From Paralithodes platypus (Eukaryota; Arthropoda; Malacostraca; Decapoda; Lithodidae): a DNA stretch of 64,000 nt. Shown here one piece after another: positions 20,475 through 30,055 of the stretch. Position numbers and translations under genes: made by a program. The stretch is from contig CM064569.1 of the NCBI GenBank assembly GCA_032716605.1, forward strand, positions 14,378,213 through 14,442,212. Reading direction: 5' to 3'. How positions within the stretch are numbered: the first letter of the stretch is position 1; each line of letters begins with the position of its first letter. The notes under the pieces are model-generated. The model was given only the letters and a program-made list of their open reading frames with translations, did no database searches and was not told the origin of the DNA.

Positions 20475-22003
20475 TACAAAGGAAATCAAGCAACAACAGA
20501 TCTAGTGACCCTTCTAGGCTGCTTGTCCTCCAAAAACACTGAGGATCAAGTGTCCAAACAGTGGTTTAGAGTGGGTAAGGGAACATTGGAAAGGGAACTA
20601 CTGCCCTGCCACTAACGTGGCAGGACTAGGAAGTTAGTAGGGGACATATGGGTTAGTAACTGAGGGGAGGATAAAGTTATTCATTTACAAACGCAGTCAG
20701 TCGCGGGTTTGATGCGAGATATTTGTCTAGGCGGAATTTAAATGAATCAACGGTGCTGCAGTCTATAACGTCTCGGGGAAGCCCATTCCACAAGTTGACA
20801 ACTCGATTGAAGAAGAAATTCTTAGATTCGTGTGAGTTAAAAGATTTACCAATAATTTTGCAACCGTTTCCCCGCGTGTAATTAGATTGGTCGATAGTGA
20901 AGTACTTACTACAGTTCATATTTTCGATGCCTTTGATGATTTTGAACACTTGAATTAAGTCGCCTCTTAATCTGCGCTGGGTTAAAGGAAATAGATTTAA
21001 TTCTCTAAGACGCTCTTCGTATGGTTTGTTCTTTAGGCTAGGTATCATTTTGGTAACTCTACGTTGAACTCGTTCTAGCTTGTTTATATCTTTTTGGTAA
21101 TAAGGGCACCAGGATTGAACGCAGTATTCCAGAAGAGGGCGGACTAAGGAATTGTAAAGGGTTAGGATAACTTCTTTGGATTTATGCTCAAATGACCTGC
21201 CTATAAAGCCAATTATTTTGTTTGCCTTCTTAACAACTTCTGAACATTGTTCACTCGGTTTTAGGTTACTCGACATTGTTACTCCCAGATCAGTTTCTCT
21301 GTTTACATTCTTAAGCTGAGTGCCATTCATCGAATAGTTTGCTTTCTCATTTAGGTATCCGACATGTAGTACTTTACATTTATCCGCATTGAAACTCATT
21401 TGCCAAATTTGGGCCCAACATGACAATTTATCTAGATTGTGTTGCATATCGTCAACTTGTTCTTTTGAGAGTACGCTATTTGCAATTTTTGTATCGTCAG
21501 CAAATTTTGAGATTGTGCAGGTGAGACCCTCATCTATGTCGTTGATGTAAATTAGAAAGAGAATTGGTCCTAGTACCGATCCCTGGGGTACCCCGCTACT
21601 TACATTGGTCCATTTAGATGCCTTACCGTTTATGACTACCCTTTGCTTTCTGTTGCTGAGCCAATTTTCTATCCATTTCAACACACCGTCTTGTATTCCA
21701 TGCGCTTTTAGTTTTAGCAGTAAACGTTTGTGGGGAACTTTGTCAAAGGCCTTTTGAAAATCAAGGTATATAATATCTACAGCTTTACTCTCATCGTAGA
21801 GGTTGAGGATATCGTGGAAGAAGTCTAAGAGGTTTGTTAAACAGGAACGTTTTTTACGAAAGCCGTGTTGAGTATCTTTAAGTATGTTATTTTCCTCTAA
21901 GTGATTTACGAGTCTGTCTCGTATGACCGTTTCTAGCATTTTACATACAACTGAGGTTAAGCTAATTGGACGATAGTTACTGGTGGACGATAGTTACTGG
22001 ATA
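20475..22003 (-). mobile_element. LINE C copy 2 (5'-truncated)
   Basis: A 3' UTR (20475-20676) and coding part (20677-21990) inserted into the 23-bp array, which resumes at 22004. The 5' junction shows a local duplication of gacgatagttactgg. Confidence 0.88.
20677..21939 (-). CDS. LINE C reverse transcriptase, intact but 5'-truncated
   Basis: An uninterrupted 420-residue frame. From the N-terminus it shows LEENNILKDTQHGFRKKRSC (RT finger region), IIYLDFQKAFDKVPHKRLLL (motif A Asp), SGVPQGSVLGPILFLIYIND (motif B), FADDTKIANS (catalytic FADD), FNADKCKVLHVGY, CVQSWCPYYQKDINKLERVQ and a C-terminal NLWNGLPRDVIDCSTVDSF segment. The endonuclease and the first RT motifs are missing, so the copy cannot be autonomous, yet the lack of any stop suggests recent insertion. 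The family is probably CR1/L2-like and is related to LINE G. Coding starts upstream of the first methionine at 21939 and fades at the truncation point near 21990. Confidence 0.9.
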   Translation of the reverse strand: MLETVIRDRLVNHLEENNILKDTQHGFRKKRSCLTNLLDFFHDILNLYDESKAVDIIYLDFQKAFDKVPHKRLLLKLKAHGIQDGVLKWIENWLSNRKQRVVINGKASKWTNVSSGVPQGSVLGPILFLIYINDIDEGLTCTISKFADDTKIANSVLSKEQVDDMQHNLDKLSCWAQIWQMSFNADKCKVLHVGYLNEKANYSMNGTQLKNVNRETDLGVTMSSNLKPSEQCSEVVKKANKIIGFIGRSFEHKSKEVILTLYNSLVRPLLEYCVQSWCPYYQKDINKLERVQRRVTKMIPSLKNKPYEERLRELNLFPLTQRRLRGDLIQVFKIIKGIENMNCSKYFTIDQSNYTRGNGCKIIGKSFNSHESKNFFFNRVVNLWNGLPRDVIDCSTVDSFKFRLDKYLASNPRLTAFVNE

Positions 22004-22115
22004 GTTGTAGTGCATATATGAATACATATAATAGAGTTGTAGTGCATATATGAATACATATAATAGAGTTGTAGTGCATATATGAATACAGTTGTAGTGC
22101 ATATATGAATACATT
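22004..22115. repeat. 23-bp tandem repeat, right array
   Basis: Same gttgtagtgcatatatgaat unit as at 20297-20470, with acatataatag spacers. Confidence 0.9.
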
Positions 22116-22139
22116 AAACCCAATTCTACATCATTTCTA

Positions 22140-22235
22140 TTCATCAAAAACTAAAATTGTTATTGTAGTTCTGTTTAATATCGATACCTACGGCTCCAAC
22201 TTCCTCATAGAACGAAACTCGCAAGTGGTCAATTA
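22140..22235 (-). repeat. Right arm of the long inverted repeat
   Basis: Inverse of 20190-20285. Confidence 0.75.
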
Positions 22236-22310
22236 CCAGTCTGGTGGGGGAGGCCAGGAACCACTTGGTCAGTAGAGGGTGGAGGAGACACACACCTGGG
22301 GAGAACCTCT

Positions 22311-22324
22311 ACCCCCCCCCCCCC

Positions 22325-22412
<88 letters not shown>
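22311..22412. repeat. Poly-C followed by (CT)n
   Basis: Poly-C at 22311-22326 and then CT dinucleotides, with one ccatctctgtctg interruption. Confidence 0.95.
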
Positions 22413-22415
<3 letters not shown>

Positions 22416-23450
22416 GTAACCTATTTTGTATTAGGATGGTGTATATAGTTGTTTTAATATTTATGAACTCATTTATAAGTGGCTACCAGTGGCTTTCTTT
22501 GCGTATGCAATGCACTATTCCTCAGTGATAAAAAGGAAATGCTTAGATGATGCTTATGCCGTACTATAGTATTTAAAACCAACTTTGCAGCATTGGGTGC
22601 ACATTTGTCTTTTCCAGCAAGATATTTATGACGATCTTCATTTACGCCACATTTACAGTATATGGATACCAATTTTCAGCCCAATACCTCCATACATACG
22701 TCGGCAAATCGAAATTATCCACAGCCGGTCTCTAATAAACCACAAGAAGAATAGATTATACTGAGAAGAAGAAAAAATTAGCCTTCTCCTTTTCTTCCTC
22801 CGCATTCCTCAAACAAGTGCGAGGCCTATTATAGTGTGTGGTAGACCGGGACAAACAGAACCGACACCGGTGGTTTGGTTACAGTCGGCCTCCCCGGTAA
22901 TTAGAGGGAGGCCCAATAGTCTCCAAACTGACCAAGATAAAGGGAAAAGGAAGAGTCCCCCAGGCAGTGATCCAACCAACACCACCAATAACAATACCCA
23001 CACACAACACCGACTCCACCACAATCTCGGTCGTATTCTTAAGCGATAACACGGTCAATATCGTAGTCTTAATAAACAAAATTGGTACCATGTCTATTGT
23101 ATCTATTGTAGACTACCCCACCTGCTAGTTGCACCGATGAACGCGCTGCCCTTTGGTATTGTGCATAAAGTTTACTCCCCTAGACAGGTTGCCGGCCAAG
23201 GCTGACGAGTCCCATGCTCCCAGATTTTAATAAATGTTGTCTTCCCTTGCTGGGTTGTTGACCAAGGATGACGAGTCCCATCCACTCTTCTTAAAATAGT
23301 AATGAGATAGTACCGGTATTGATAATGATCATAATAATAATTAGTACCGGTAATGATAATGATCATAATAATAATTATAATAATAGTTACTATTAGTAGT
23401 ACCAATAATGATCAGAGTATTGTAGTAAAAATGCCATAAACATAGCATAA
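22413..23450. other. No recognisable gene; AT-rich with an ATG/ATA-rich repeat
   Basis: I see no supported coding region. A degraded fragment resembling the LINE F 3' terminus (minus; ctgctagttgcaccgatgaa) lies near 23115-23150, and a repeat of the type ataatgatcataataataat at 23320-23400. Confidence 0.45.
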
Positions 23451-23451
23451 A

Positions 23452-23573
23452 AATAGCATTAGTGAGCTGGGCCTATAATTAGGCCTTGTAATTGGGGTTG
23501 GTGTGAGAGTGATCTGCCTTGTATGGGCCAATCGGCTTTCTGCAGACTCCTATTTTCTTATGTTCTTAAAGAT
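23452..23573 (+). mobile_element. LINE G 3' UTR fragment
   Basis: Matches 35720-35835: gggcctataattaggccttg, ccaatcggctttctgcagac, and the tail cttatgttctta. It is a strongly 5'-truncated insertion with no coding sequence left. Confidence 0.8.
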
Positions 23574-23725
23574 GTAACGTTGGAACACCTAGCCTTCTCT
23601 TATTCTCTCAAGACATGTCTTGAGAGACTAGACGAATGCTCGGTGTTACAATGTTTCGTTTTTCCTGCGAGGTTTACTACATAACTTGATCATACATATT
23701 TGTTATTTGAGGGGCATGGCAACAA

Positions 23726-24081
23726 AAGGGTTCATAAGCCAATGCCCCCCCCCCCCCCCCCCGTATTCCATAACTACACAGAAATACTGCCTTAAACCTT
23801 GTGGACGAAATAAGAAGAAACAAAATATAGTGATCTGTCTGAAACGGAAATATATTTAGCCCTTTGTCAGAAATAAGCTCTCATTTGTATTATCTTCGTT
23901 CGGTATAGTTTTAGGGAAGCACTGAAGTGTGGTTCCAAAATATGGGGTGAGTGCTAATTTGTTATAAAGGATTGTATCATTCAGTTTCAGAAAGATCTCT
24001 ATATTTTGTTTCTGCTTATTTCGTTTAGGGCAGCATTAAGTGTGGTTTTAAAATACGGTGGGCATTGGCTTATGAACCCTT
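23726..24081. mobile_element. Foldback element (MITE-4), AAGGGTTCATAAGCCAATGCC ends
   Basis: The left end agggttcataagccaatgcc and the right end ggcattggcttatgaaccct are inverted copies. Arms of about 110 bp also pair aataagaagaaacaaaatat with atattttgtttctgcttatt. A poly-C expansion (23745-23762) has grown in the left arm. Noncoding. Confidence 0.8.
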
Positions 24082-24639
24082 CTACTACTATGCTTCTCAC
24101 TTTCACTTCCACAGATCGTATGTTATTCAGCCAGACCTGCGTGTCTCAGTTTACGTGTTGTTTGTAAGTAGCAGTAGACACAAGACGGATACTAGGTAGA
24201 CACACATGTATATTCTTAAACAAATGACGTTACTTTTAGGAATTGGAACGCTTTTTCGTTTACAACAACACTCATTCCCACAGTATTCGTTTGGTATGAG
24301 GCGCTGCGTTGGGAAAGCATCGTTTAAGTATAGAGTCAAGGTTGAAGGAGGGCATTGACCCTCTCTATATGGCCACTAAGGCAGGGGTAGACAGGAGCAG
24401 GGGATCAGTAAAGGGTAAACAACTGCTAAGAGTAAAAATGTTCCCCTTATAACGAGGTGATAATGAGGACAGCTCCCAGACCAGTGTACTGTACTGTTGC
24501 TCGCTAGGCTACCCCTTCACCTAGCAACAACTAGACACCATAATATAGCAGTTTTATGTGAACACTCTTAAGACATAAACCATGGCCCAATATGAACCCT
24601 CAAACAGTAAAACAAACCTCTAAAATATATATAATAGGA
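24082..24639. other. No recognisable gene
   Basis: No motif or repeat match found in this stretch. Confidence 0.45.
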
Positions 24640-24795
24640 TGTGTATGAATTTGTGTTTTTGTTTTTGTGTTCATGTTTGTTTTCTTTTTGCCCTATTCGG
24701 GCTCTGTCTCGAGTCGGTCACCCCCAATAAATAATAAAAAACAAAAAATGGGGAATGGTCCTGAGCAAATAGATAGATAGATAGATAGATAGGAA
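24640..24795 (+). mobile_element. LINE A 3' end fragment
   Basis: Contains the LINE A terminus (ctctgtctcgagtcggtcac, tggtcctgagcaaatagata) and ends in (TAGA)n at 24768-24792. A short AATAA-rich insertion interrupts it at 24728-24747. Confidence 0.8.
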
Positions 24796-24883
24796 GAAAA
24801 AAAAACTAATGAGGAAATCCGATTTAGATTCGAAAACTTAAGGTCACGTTTTATGTCCTAGAAAACTTCAGGACATGACCTAC

Positions 24884-25018
24884 TAGTACATGCTGCTATG
24901 TCACATTTTTGGCTGTCGTGGAAAATTCATATAGATTTTTGCCAATGTATTTTTTTTTGTTAGCCTAGAGTACTAGGAGCATGACAAATGTGTTTGGCAT
25001 TTTTTCTGAGGTCATCTT
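24884..25018 (+). repeat. Left terminal inverted repeat of the nuclease transposon
   Basis: Pairs with 28537-28660. The 20-bp core tcatatagatttttgccaat is identical in both ends; a 13-bp insertion (catttttggctgt region) distinguishes the left arm. Confidence 0.75.
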
Positions 25019-25182
25019 GACATTTGTTTAGCCTGTTAAAGAAGATCGGGTGGTATCGCCAAAAACGGAAATTTTTTGCCGCAAATTGCACAAGTTTCGA
25101 ACTGTTTGACTGTCTATGGGGGTGTGAAGTGTGATGTACCCTATATTTGTGCATATCAATGCAATGAGTAAAGCAGTATTTT

Positions 25183-25188
25183 TTTATT
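25183..25188 (-). terminator. Possible polyadenylation signal AATAAA for the nuclease gene
   Basis: AATAAA on the minus strand, about 220 bp downstream of the stop codon. The region is AT-rich, so chance occurrence is possible. Confidence 0.3.
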
Positions 25189-25406
25189 ATTTTATCATAA
25201 GTCAAATTCTGTGAGAAGAAATGATTTTAAAATACGTTTATATAATACTTTTACTTGCCATCGATTTAGATTTTTTTTGGTATTTTTTTATCAAATGACA
25301 GTATGACAGTTAACCTCTGTTGCAAAAATGAGACACTTTGATTGTTTAAATAAAAGAACAGTTACTATGTTATGTTCCTGAGACAAGTTCATGTCAAGTC
25401 TGATAC

Positions 25407-28262
25407 TCATTCAGTGTCAGATTCGTCACTAGCTTCGCCCACATCAGCCAAGTTTTTACATCCATCTGGATCACACTTGCACAACTCTGTGCAGGGCATT
25501 TGGTTTTCGCGGCAGGAACATCGCCCACTACATTGACTCTTTGTGCATTTACACCGAACCAACTGTAAGATGGAATCTGGAGCCAGAGGTATTCTGCTTA
25601 ACTTGGGAACGAAATGTCCCGAAGTGTCACTGATGGACCATCCCAATTCAGTTGGTGCTGGAACGGTTGGTTGTGGAATTAAGGCCTGCCTCCAGATTAA
25701 GCACTGGTAATGTGCCCGTCGAATGTGCTCATGCAATGTTCCTTGTGTTGGGGGCAGCTTCTCGATTCCTTGTTTGGTGTCGAGTCCACGAAAATTAAAC
25801 CATCTGAGTGCCGCAGCTTGACTAATACCTGCGTTCTTTGGACCGAGTAACTTGCAGATGAATGCTTCACAAAGACCCAGCACTTCACAGGATGGTTCAC
25901 TCTCCTGTCCCAGACGAGCAAGTGCACCAACAATGTCATCACCACAGTCCATAAACGCCTTCCACCATGAAGTTTTGCTTTTGCCGAATATCCTTCCAGT
26001 TGTGTCACACCCGCTTATGGCATGAAATCCCATCAAGGCTTGAGCACGTTCCTCACCAAGTGCATTTTGGATAGGCAACAAAGGCAGTACACGTCGATTG
26101 GTTCCAGTGCCCATTATCATAGCTGCATCCTCGCCTAAGACTGCCAAATTGTGTATGGCAAGTACCAGCACATCTGTGTCCTGGGAGTAGATGTGAACAG
26201 TAAGTCCAAGTTTGCGTGCTTCACTGGCGTAGTATATCAGCAACGTATCCGCCTCGTCATGCTTGGCAGCATGACAACTGCCAGATGTGTTGGACTGGAC
26301 ACCTTGACAAGTGATAGTGGTTACGTCTGCTGTGCAGTTGACAACAATCTGTTGGGCCAAGAATATTGTCAGAAGCTCCTTCGTCTTGGTACTACTGAGG
26401 AACTTGTTGAGATCTTTAATACGCGTGTTTCTGTCGACTTTGCATTCTGTTCCCCTGGAAAGCTTGGCTCCACTGTAACGCTGTCTTGTTATCTCTTTCA
26501 ATGAGGACTGGCAGTATTGGTCAAACACCACGTAGCACTTCGAGTAAGGGCGACTTTTGGAGTTGATGGCATTGACGAAATGCTCTGCCAGGTCTCCATA
26601 TGATGATATTTTGTCCTTGAAAACGGCCATCTCATGAACTACTGCCATGGCATCGATGATAATAGAACCTCTATCAAGTGGTAAGTCATCCAGTAAAGGT
26701 GCATCAGCTTGGCCATTTTCAGCTGATCCATGGTTCTCCAGATGGTGAATGAGCTGTGATTTGAGTGGCTGCCCAACAAAAAGGTTAGGGGGTACATAGA
26801 CACCTTGGTTGTCCGCCATGTTTTCCTGGACAGCAGCTGCAAGCTGACCAACGTGTTCTGTAGCATAATGATATGATACTCCAGCTCCAGTATTTGACAA
26901 TATGTCTATCGTTTTCTTGCTTCTTTTGGCATGATAGAAGTGCAGTGATAGCCCTAAAGTGAGGGGAGTCTCTTTTCTGCTTCGAAATGAGCTTGCACAA
27001 GACTTAGGTTGGTGCCTGATCTGCCTCTTGGTTTTGTGGCTCTGAATTATCATTTGAGCCAAGTTTGTGCATCTAGAATGTACTTCTTGACTTCGGACTT
27101 CTGCAACAACTGCTGTGTCACCCTGAACGATCCATTTCAACAGCCAGATCAACTCATTTGGGATGAAATTTTCTTGGTTGATGATTGAGCCCTCAAACTC
27201 CCATGGCTTGGATTGGTCAATAGCTGTGCGGACTATTTTTGCGCATTTGAGTATTGTAGTCATCTCTTCTTTGTCATTCAAAGTTGAAGTTTGCTGTATT
27301 GCGGCGTCAGCAACACCGGAAGAATGGATCAAATCTAATTTTGCTGGATTGGCAGAACTTGTGAAGGCAACACCATCAACATGCTGTCGGATCTTTTCCT
27401 TCAGGCACTGACGAGAAACTGTATGTGGGAGATTATGCTGATGCATGATTTGTTGATAGTCATTCTGCGCTTCACTGACTGGAATAAATTCTCCAGAAGA
27501 TGTCCGGTCCTGCAGCTGACTGAAAAAATGTACCTCTGCAGCAATAAACTTTCTGTCACCTTCAATATCTGGAATTTCAGCATCAAATTCCAGTGTTGTT
27601 TCCTGCTTTCTGCGAGTTGTTAGCTTCTGCCATTCAATGGTCATACATGACTTATGATACAGTAAGTCTCTCGACAAAGCATCTTTCTCATTCAGCAGTT
27701 CCGAATAGTTTATTTTCCAGGTTGTGTTGTCACTTTCTTTTACCACAGCTGCTATTTGCTCCCCAATGTTTTCGGTTTGGCACATGTGAATATTTTCGGC
27801 TGTCGCTCTTTGACAGAAGAAACACAATTCTTTTCGCACCTTTGGAATGGACGAACGTGTTACTTTCCGTTGTGATCCTGTATGTGACGTAGATGGAACA
27901 CTTGGTGTACGACTGCTCGGTGGCCGACCTTTTCGTCTGATCAGTACTGTGGTATCACCCTTCTCGAGGGCTTTGCTGTGGCGGGTCTTGGCTCGCTGTA
28001 TGTCTGTTTTGTTTGTGGCCTCAGCATAGCATTTCTGGTGCCACACTGCACTGTTAGTTTGAAGATCTTGCGGCTCCAGATTAACCAGACGTTGCGACAT
28101 AGATATGTATTTTTGTTCTCCATAGTCTGACCTTTCTCTGACACACTCCAGGAAACGAATATAGCTGTCTGGCTTTGGTGTACTGACTGTTTCATTTGTA
28201 TTTTCTTGACATACGATGCACTGTCTGTAGTTGTTTTCTATCTTGCGTCGCTTGGTTTCCAT
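25407..28262 (-). CDS. PIN/FEN1-XPG-like nuclease with zinc fingers, AT-hook and CXC domain
   Basis: An intact 951-residue protein counted from METKRRK at 28262. A start eight codons further upstream (28286) is also open, but a splice-acceptor-like sequence covers it. Residues about 17-80 and 147-207 each form a CxxC...HxxC zinc-binding unit (CIVC/WHQKC and CFFC/YHKSC), joined by an AT-hook-like RRKGRPPSS near 112. Residues about 530-770 have the acidic-motif order of FEN1/XPG nucleases: IIIDAMAVVHEM, YVVFDQY, KHDEADTLL, YSQDTDVLVLA and GFHAISGCDTTGRIFGK, the last resembling FEN1's GCDY helical clamp entry. A C-terminal CXC (tesmin/TSO1-like) metal-binding segment (CKCTKSQCSGRCSC, then CKCDPDGC) lies near 905-935. 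All catalytic-type acids seem retained, so an active nuclease is plausible. Similar unnamed proteins are repeated in other invertebrate genomes, as far as I recall. Role as transposase is inference. Confidence 0.8.
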   Translation of the reverse strand: METKRRKIENNYRQCIVCQENTNETVSTPKPDSYIRFLECVRERSDYGEQKYISMSQRLVNLEPQDLQTNSAVWHQKCYAEATNKTDIQRAKTRHSKALEKGDTTVLIRRKGRPPSSRTPSVPSTSHTGSQRKVTRSSIPKVRKELCFFCQRATAENIHMCQTENIGEQIAAVVKESDNTTWKINYSELLNEKDALSRDLLYHKSCMTIEWQKLTTRRKQETTLEFDAEIPDIEGDRKFIAAEVHFFSQLQDRTSSGEFIPVSEAQNDYQQIMHQHNLPHTVSRQCLKEKIRQHVDGVAFTSSANPAKLDLIHSSGVADAAIQQTSTLNDKEEMTTILKCAKIVRTAIDQSKPWEFEGSIINQENFIPNELIWLLKWIVQGDTAVVAEVRSQEVHSRCTNLAQMIIQSHKTKRQIRHQPKSCASSFRSRKETPLTLGLSLHFYHAKRSKKTIDILSNTGAGVSYHYATEHVGQLAAAVQENMADNQGVYVPPNLFVGQPLKSQLIHHLENHGSAENGQADAPLLDDLPLDRGSIIIDAMAVVHEMAVFKDKISSYGDLAEHFVNAINSKSRPYSKCYVVFDQYCQSSLKEITRQRYSGAKLSRGTECKVDRNTRIKDLNKFLSSTKTKELLTIFLAQQIVVNCTADVTTITCQGVQSNTSGSCHAAKHDEADTLLIYYASEARKLGLTVHIYSQDTDVLVLAIHNLAVLGEDAAMIMGTGTNRRVLPLLPIQNALGEERAQALMGFHAISGCDTTGRIFGKSKTSWWKAFMDCGDDIVGALARLGQESEPSCEVLGLCEAFICKLLGPKNAGISQAAALRWFNFRGLDTKQGIEKLPPTQGTLHEHIRRAHYQCLIWRQALIPQPTVPAPTELGWSISDTSGHFVPKLSRIPLAPDSILQLVRCKCTKSQCSGRCSCRENQMPCTELCKCDPDGCKNLADVGEASDESDTE

Positions 28263-28265
28263 GTT

Positions 28266-28290
28266 CTGTGAACAAAGAAAAAACAATTAG
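28266..28290 (-). promoter_or_regulatory. Probable 3' splice site upstream of the nuclease start
   Basis: On the minus strand: a branch-like ctaat, a pyrimidine tract tgttttttctttgtt, then cacag directly before aacATGG at 28262. It implies a 5' untranslated exon further upstream (above 28290). Confidence 0.5.
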
Positions 28291-28536
28291 AAAAACAAAA
28301 AAGCAAATTAACAAATTCTCGTAAAATTAGCCGCCATCTTGGATTTAGAGGTCTGTAATTATGTCCTGTCATTCAAAATATTGAATGCCATGACTTTATT
28401 TCATGATACAAACATCTTAGTCATCATTTGTGTTAATAATTAAACAAAATATAATGTATAAAGGGCTTAGAATTTGCACAGATGGGCAAAATATCCATAT
28501 TTTATGCCGAAAATTCAAGATGGCCGCCATTATTCC

Positions 28537-28660
28537 AAGATGGCATCCAAAAAAATGCCAAACACGATTTTTGTAGATAATGGGTCATAATCATTAAAAA
28601 AAAACACATTGGCAAAAATCTATATGAAATTTCCACGAAATTACATAACACCATATACTA
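28537..28660 (-). repeat. Right terminal inverted repeat of the nuclease transposon
   Basis: See 24884-25018. Its outer end is cut by the retroposon at 28671. Confidence 0.75.
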
Positions 28661-28670
28661 TAAGACTCAG

Positions 28671-29080
28671 TGGTGATGGGCTGGTCTATCAGAGTGAGAA
28701 CTGAGCGATCTCTGCCATACCCATAGCTTACTCTGTTCCTTTTACTTATATATTTTCTAGATCTCAAGTGACGGCGTCTCTTTCGTGGATTGACCTCCCA
28801 ATCTACCAAGATTGGAAGTCAAAGCGTCACATTTTTCCTTTGCCCCTCAACTTTCTCTTCATAATTGCTGAGGGGCACATGGCCCTGGGTTGGGCTTTGG
28901 TTTCCCGGGCGTTTCCGCACCCTCCTCAGCTCCCCGCCATGGAGTGGCTTCGGTCACCCAGGCTTTATTGTGGTCGGCAGGGAGGGTTCTGTTGGGGCGC
29001 TCGGTTATGGCCTTGGCCTTGCTCGGGGCCTTGGGGCTCTTCGGCCAGGCAGCTTGGGGAACAACAACAACAACAACAAC
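28671..29080 (+). mobile_element. Retroposon with (AAC)n tail, copy 1
   Basis: Starts tggtgatgggctggtctatc and ends in six AAC units. It is closely similar to the inverted copy at 59533-59946. Flanks ctataagactcag (28658-28670) and ctacgactcaatg (29081-29093) look like a decayed target-site duplication. Polymerase III boxes are not obvious, so it could be a SINE of unusual origin or a 5'-truncated LINE end. The short ORFs (proline/tryptophan/glutamine-rich) have no recognisable domain. Confidence 0.7.
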
Positions 29081-29190
29081 CTACGACTCAATGTGAACCT
29101 TGGAGCAGCAGAGACAAACCCCCGAAATGTAAATATGCACGCATTCTTACACTTTAGTTTAGTTATCATTCAACGATTTTATATAGTTTG

Positions 29191-29266
29191 AGAAGGACTT
29201 GTAGGTATCATATGAGCAAAAACTATCGAGAAGGACTTGTTGGTATCATATGAGCAAAAACTATCT
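29191..29266. repeat. 38-bp tandem duplication
   Basis: Two copies of agaaggacttgtaggtatca + tatgagcaaaaactatcg, differing at one or two bases. Confidence 0.9.
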
Positions 29267-30055
29267 AAATTAATCTTTTGAATCTCGCATAGCCCACTTA
29301 AACTTAATAATGTCGCCTATCCGCACGACGATACTGATGGGATTAAATATGTGGGTTTACTTATCCATTTCTTATTCACTTGTTTCTTTCCACCCTAATT
29401 ATTGTTGCTTGCTCTCTTGTTCCTATCTTTACTTGTCGTTCCATCTCTCCTTCCTTCTCTGATCCCTTAGTTCCTCCTCCCTCCCCCTGTCTAACCCAAC
29501 ACACGTGTTACTTAATTACCCACACACCTGTGACCCCCACCTGCCGTGTGTGTGTGTGTGTGTGTGCGCGTACGAAAGTATAATAGTATGAATTAATTAT
29601 GAGCGTGGTTTCTTATGATTATCAGTTGACTTATTAGTTGAGTTACCCACTACACAAGCAACTGCACTCGTAATTAACTCATGGGTAATATACGTTTCTG
29701 TATAAGATCACAGAAAGGAACAGAACTAATGTTGCCAACTGTACATCTGCCAAGGAGCGTGTGTCTGCCTTTCTATCTGTGTGGGTGTGATTAACTTCTT
29801 ATATTTCTGATACCGTTGTTAAATTCTAAAATATCCAAGGGTTAGTTTCTATATTATATTTAATCATTCGTGTGAAGAGACTCCCTTCTACACCACCTAC
29901 TGTATATCCCTTTACTATAATAATATTTAATCCTCCGTTTCACATCCGTTCTTGGTCAACATAGGAAACAATGATGCCTTTGTTATCTAGTAGGCACATA
30001 ATCCATATGCTTCAACATCATGTATGGAAGGATGAAATATATAACAATAAACCTA
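29267..30055. other. No recognisable gene; (GT)n at 29549-29566
   Basis: AT-rich DNA with a GT run and no coding signal. Confidence 0.5.

Larger units (their letters stand above)
24840..29101 (-). mobile_element. Candidate DNA transposon encoding a FEN/XPG-like nuclease
   Basis: The gene at 25407-28262 is flanked by imperfect terminal inverted repeats. The left repeat at 24884-25018 contains tagtacatgctgctatgt, tcatatagatttttgccaat and tgtttggcattttttctga. The right repeat at 28537-28660, inverted, contains tagtatatggtgttatgt, tcatatagatttttgccaat and gtttggcatttttttgga. An outer match (24840-24861 against 29081-29101 inverted) suggests the true ends lie outside a retroposon inserted at 28671-29080. 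Subterminal gccgccatcttgga/aagatggccgccat copies lie in opposite orientations near 28330 and 28518. Exact ends and the target duplication are not established. Confidence 0.65.

Noticed and set aside
26151..26504. Plus-strand 117-codon ORF with a Cys-rich content
   Set aside because: A shadow of the nuclease gene on the opposite strand.
28768..29157. 129-codon ORF within the retroposon
   Set aside because: Three frames are open over the same GC-rich stretch, and the inverted copy does not keep one frame preferentially; the Gln/Asn run is the AAC tail.
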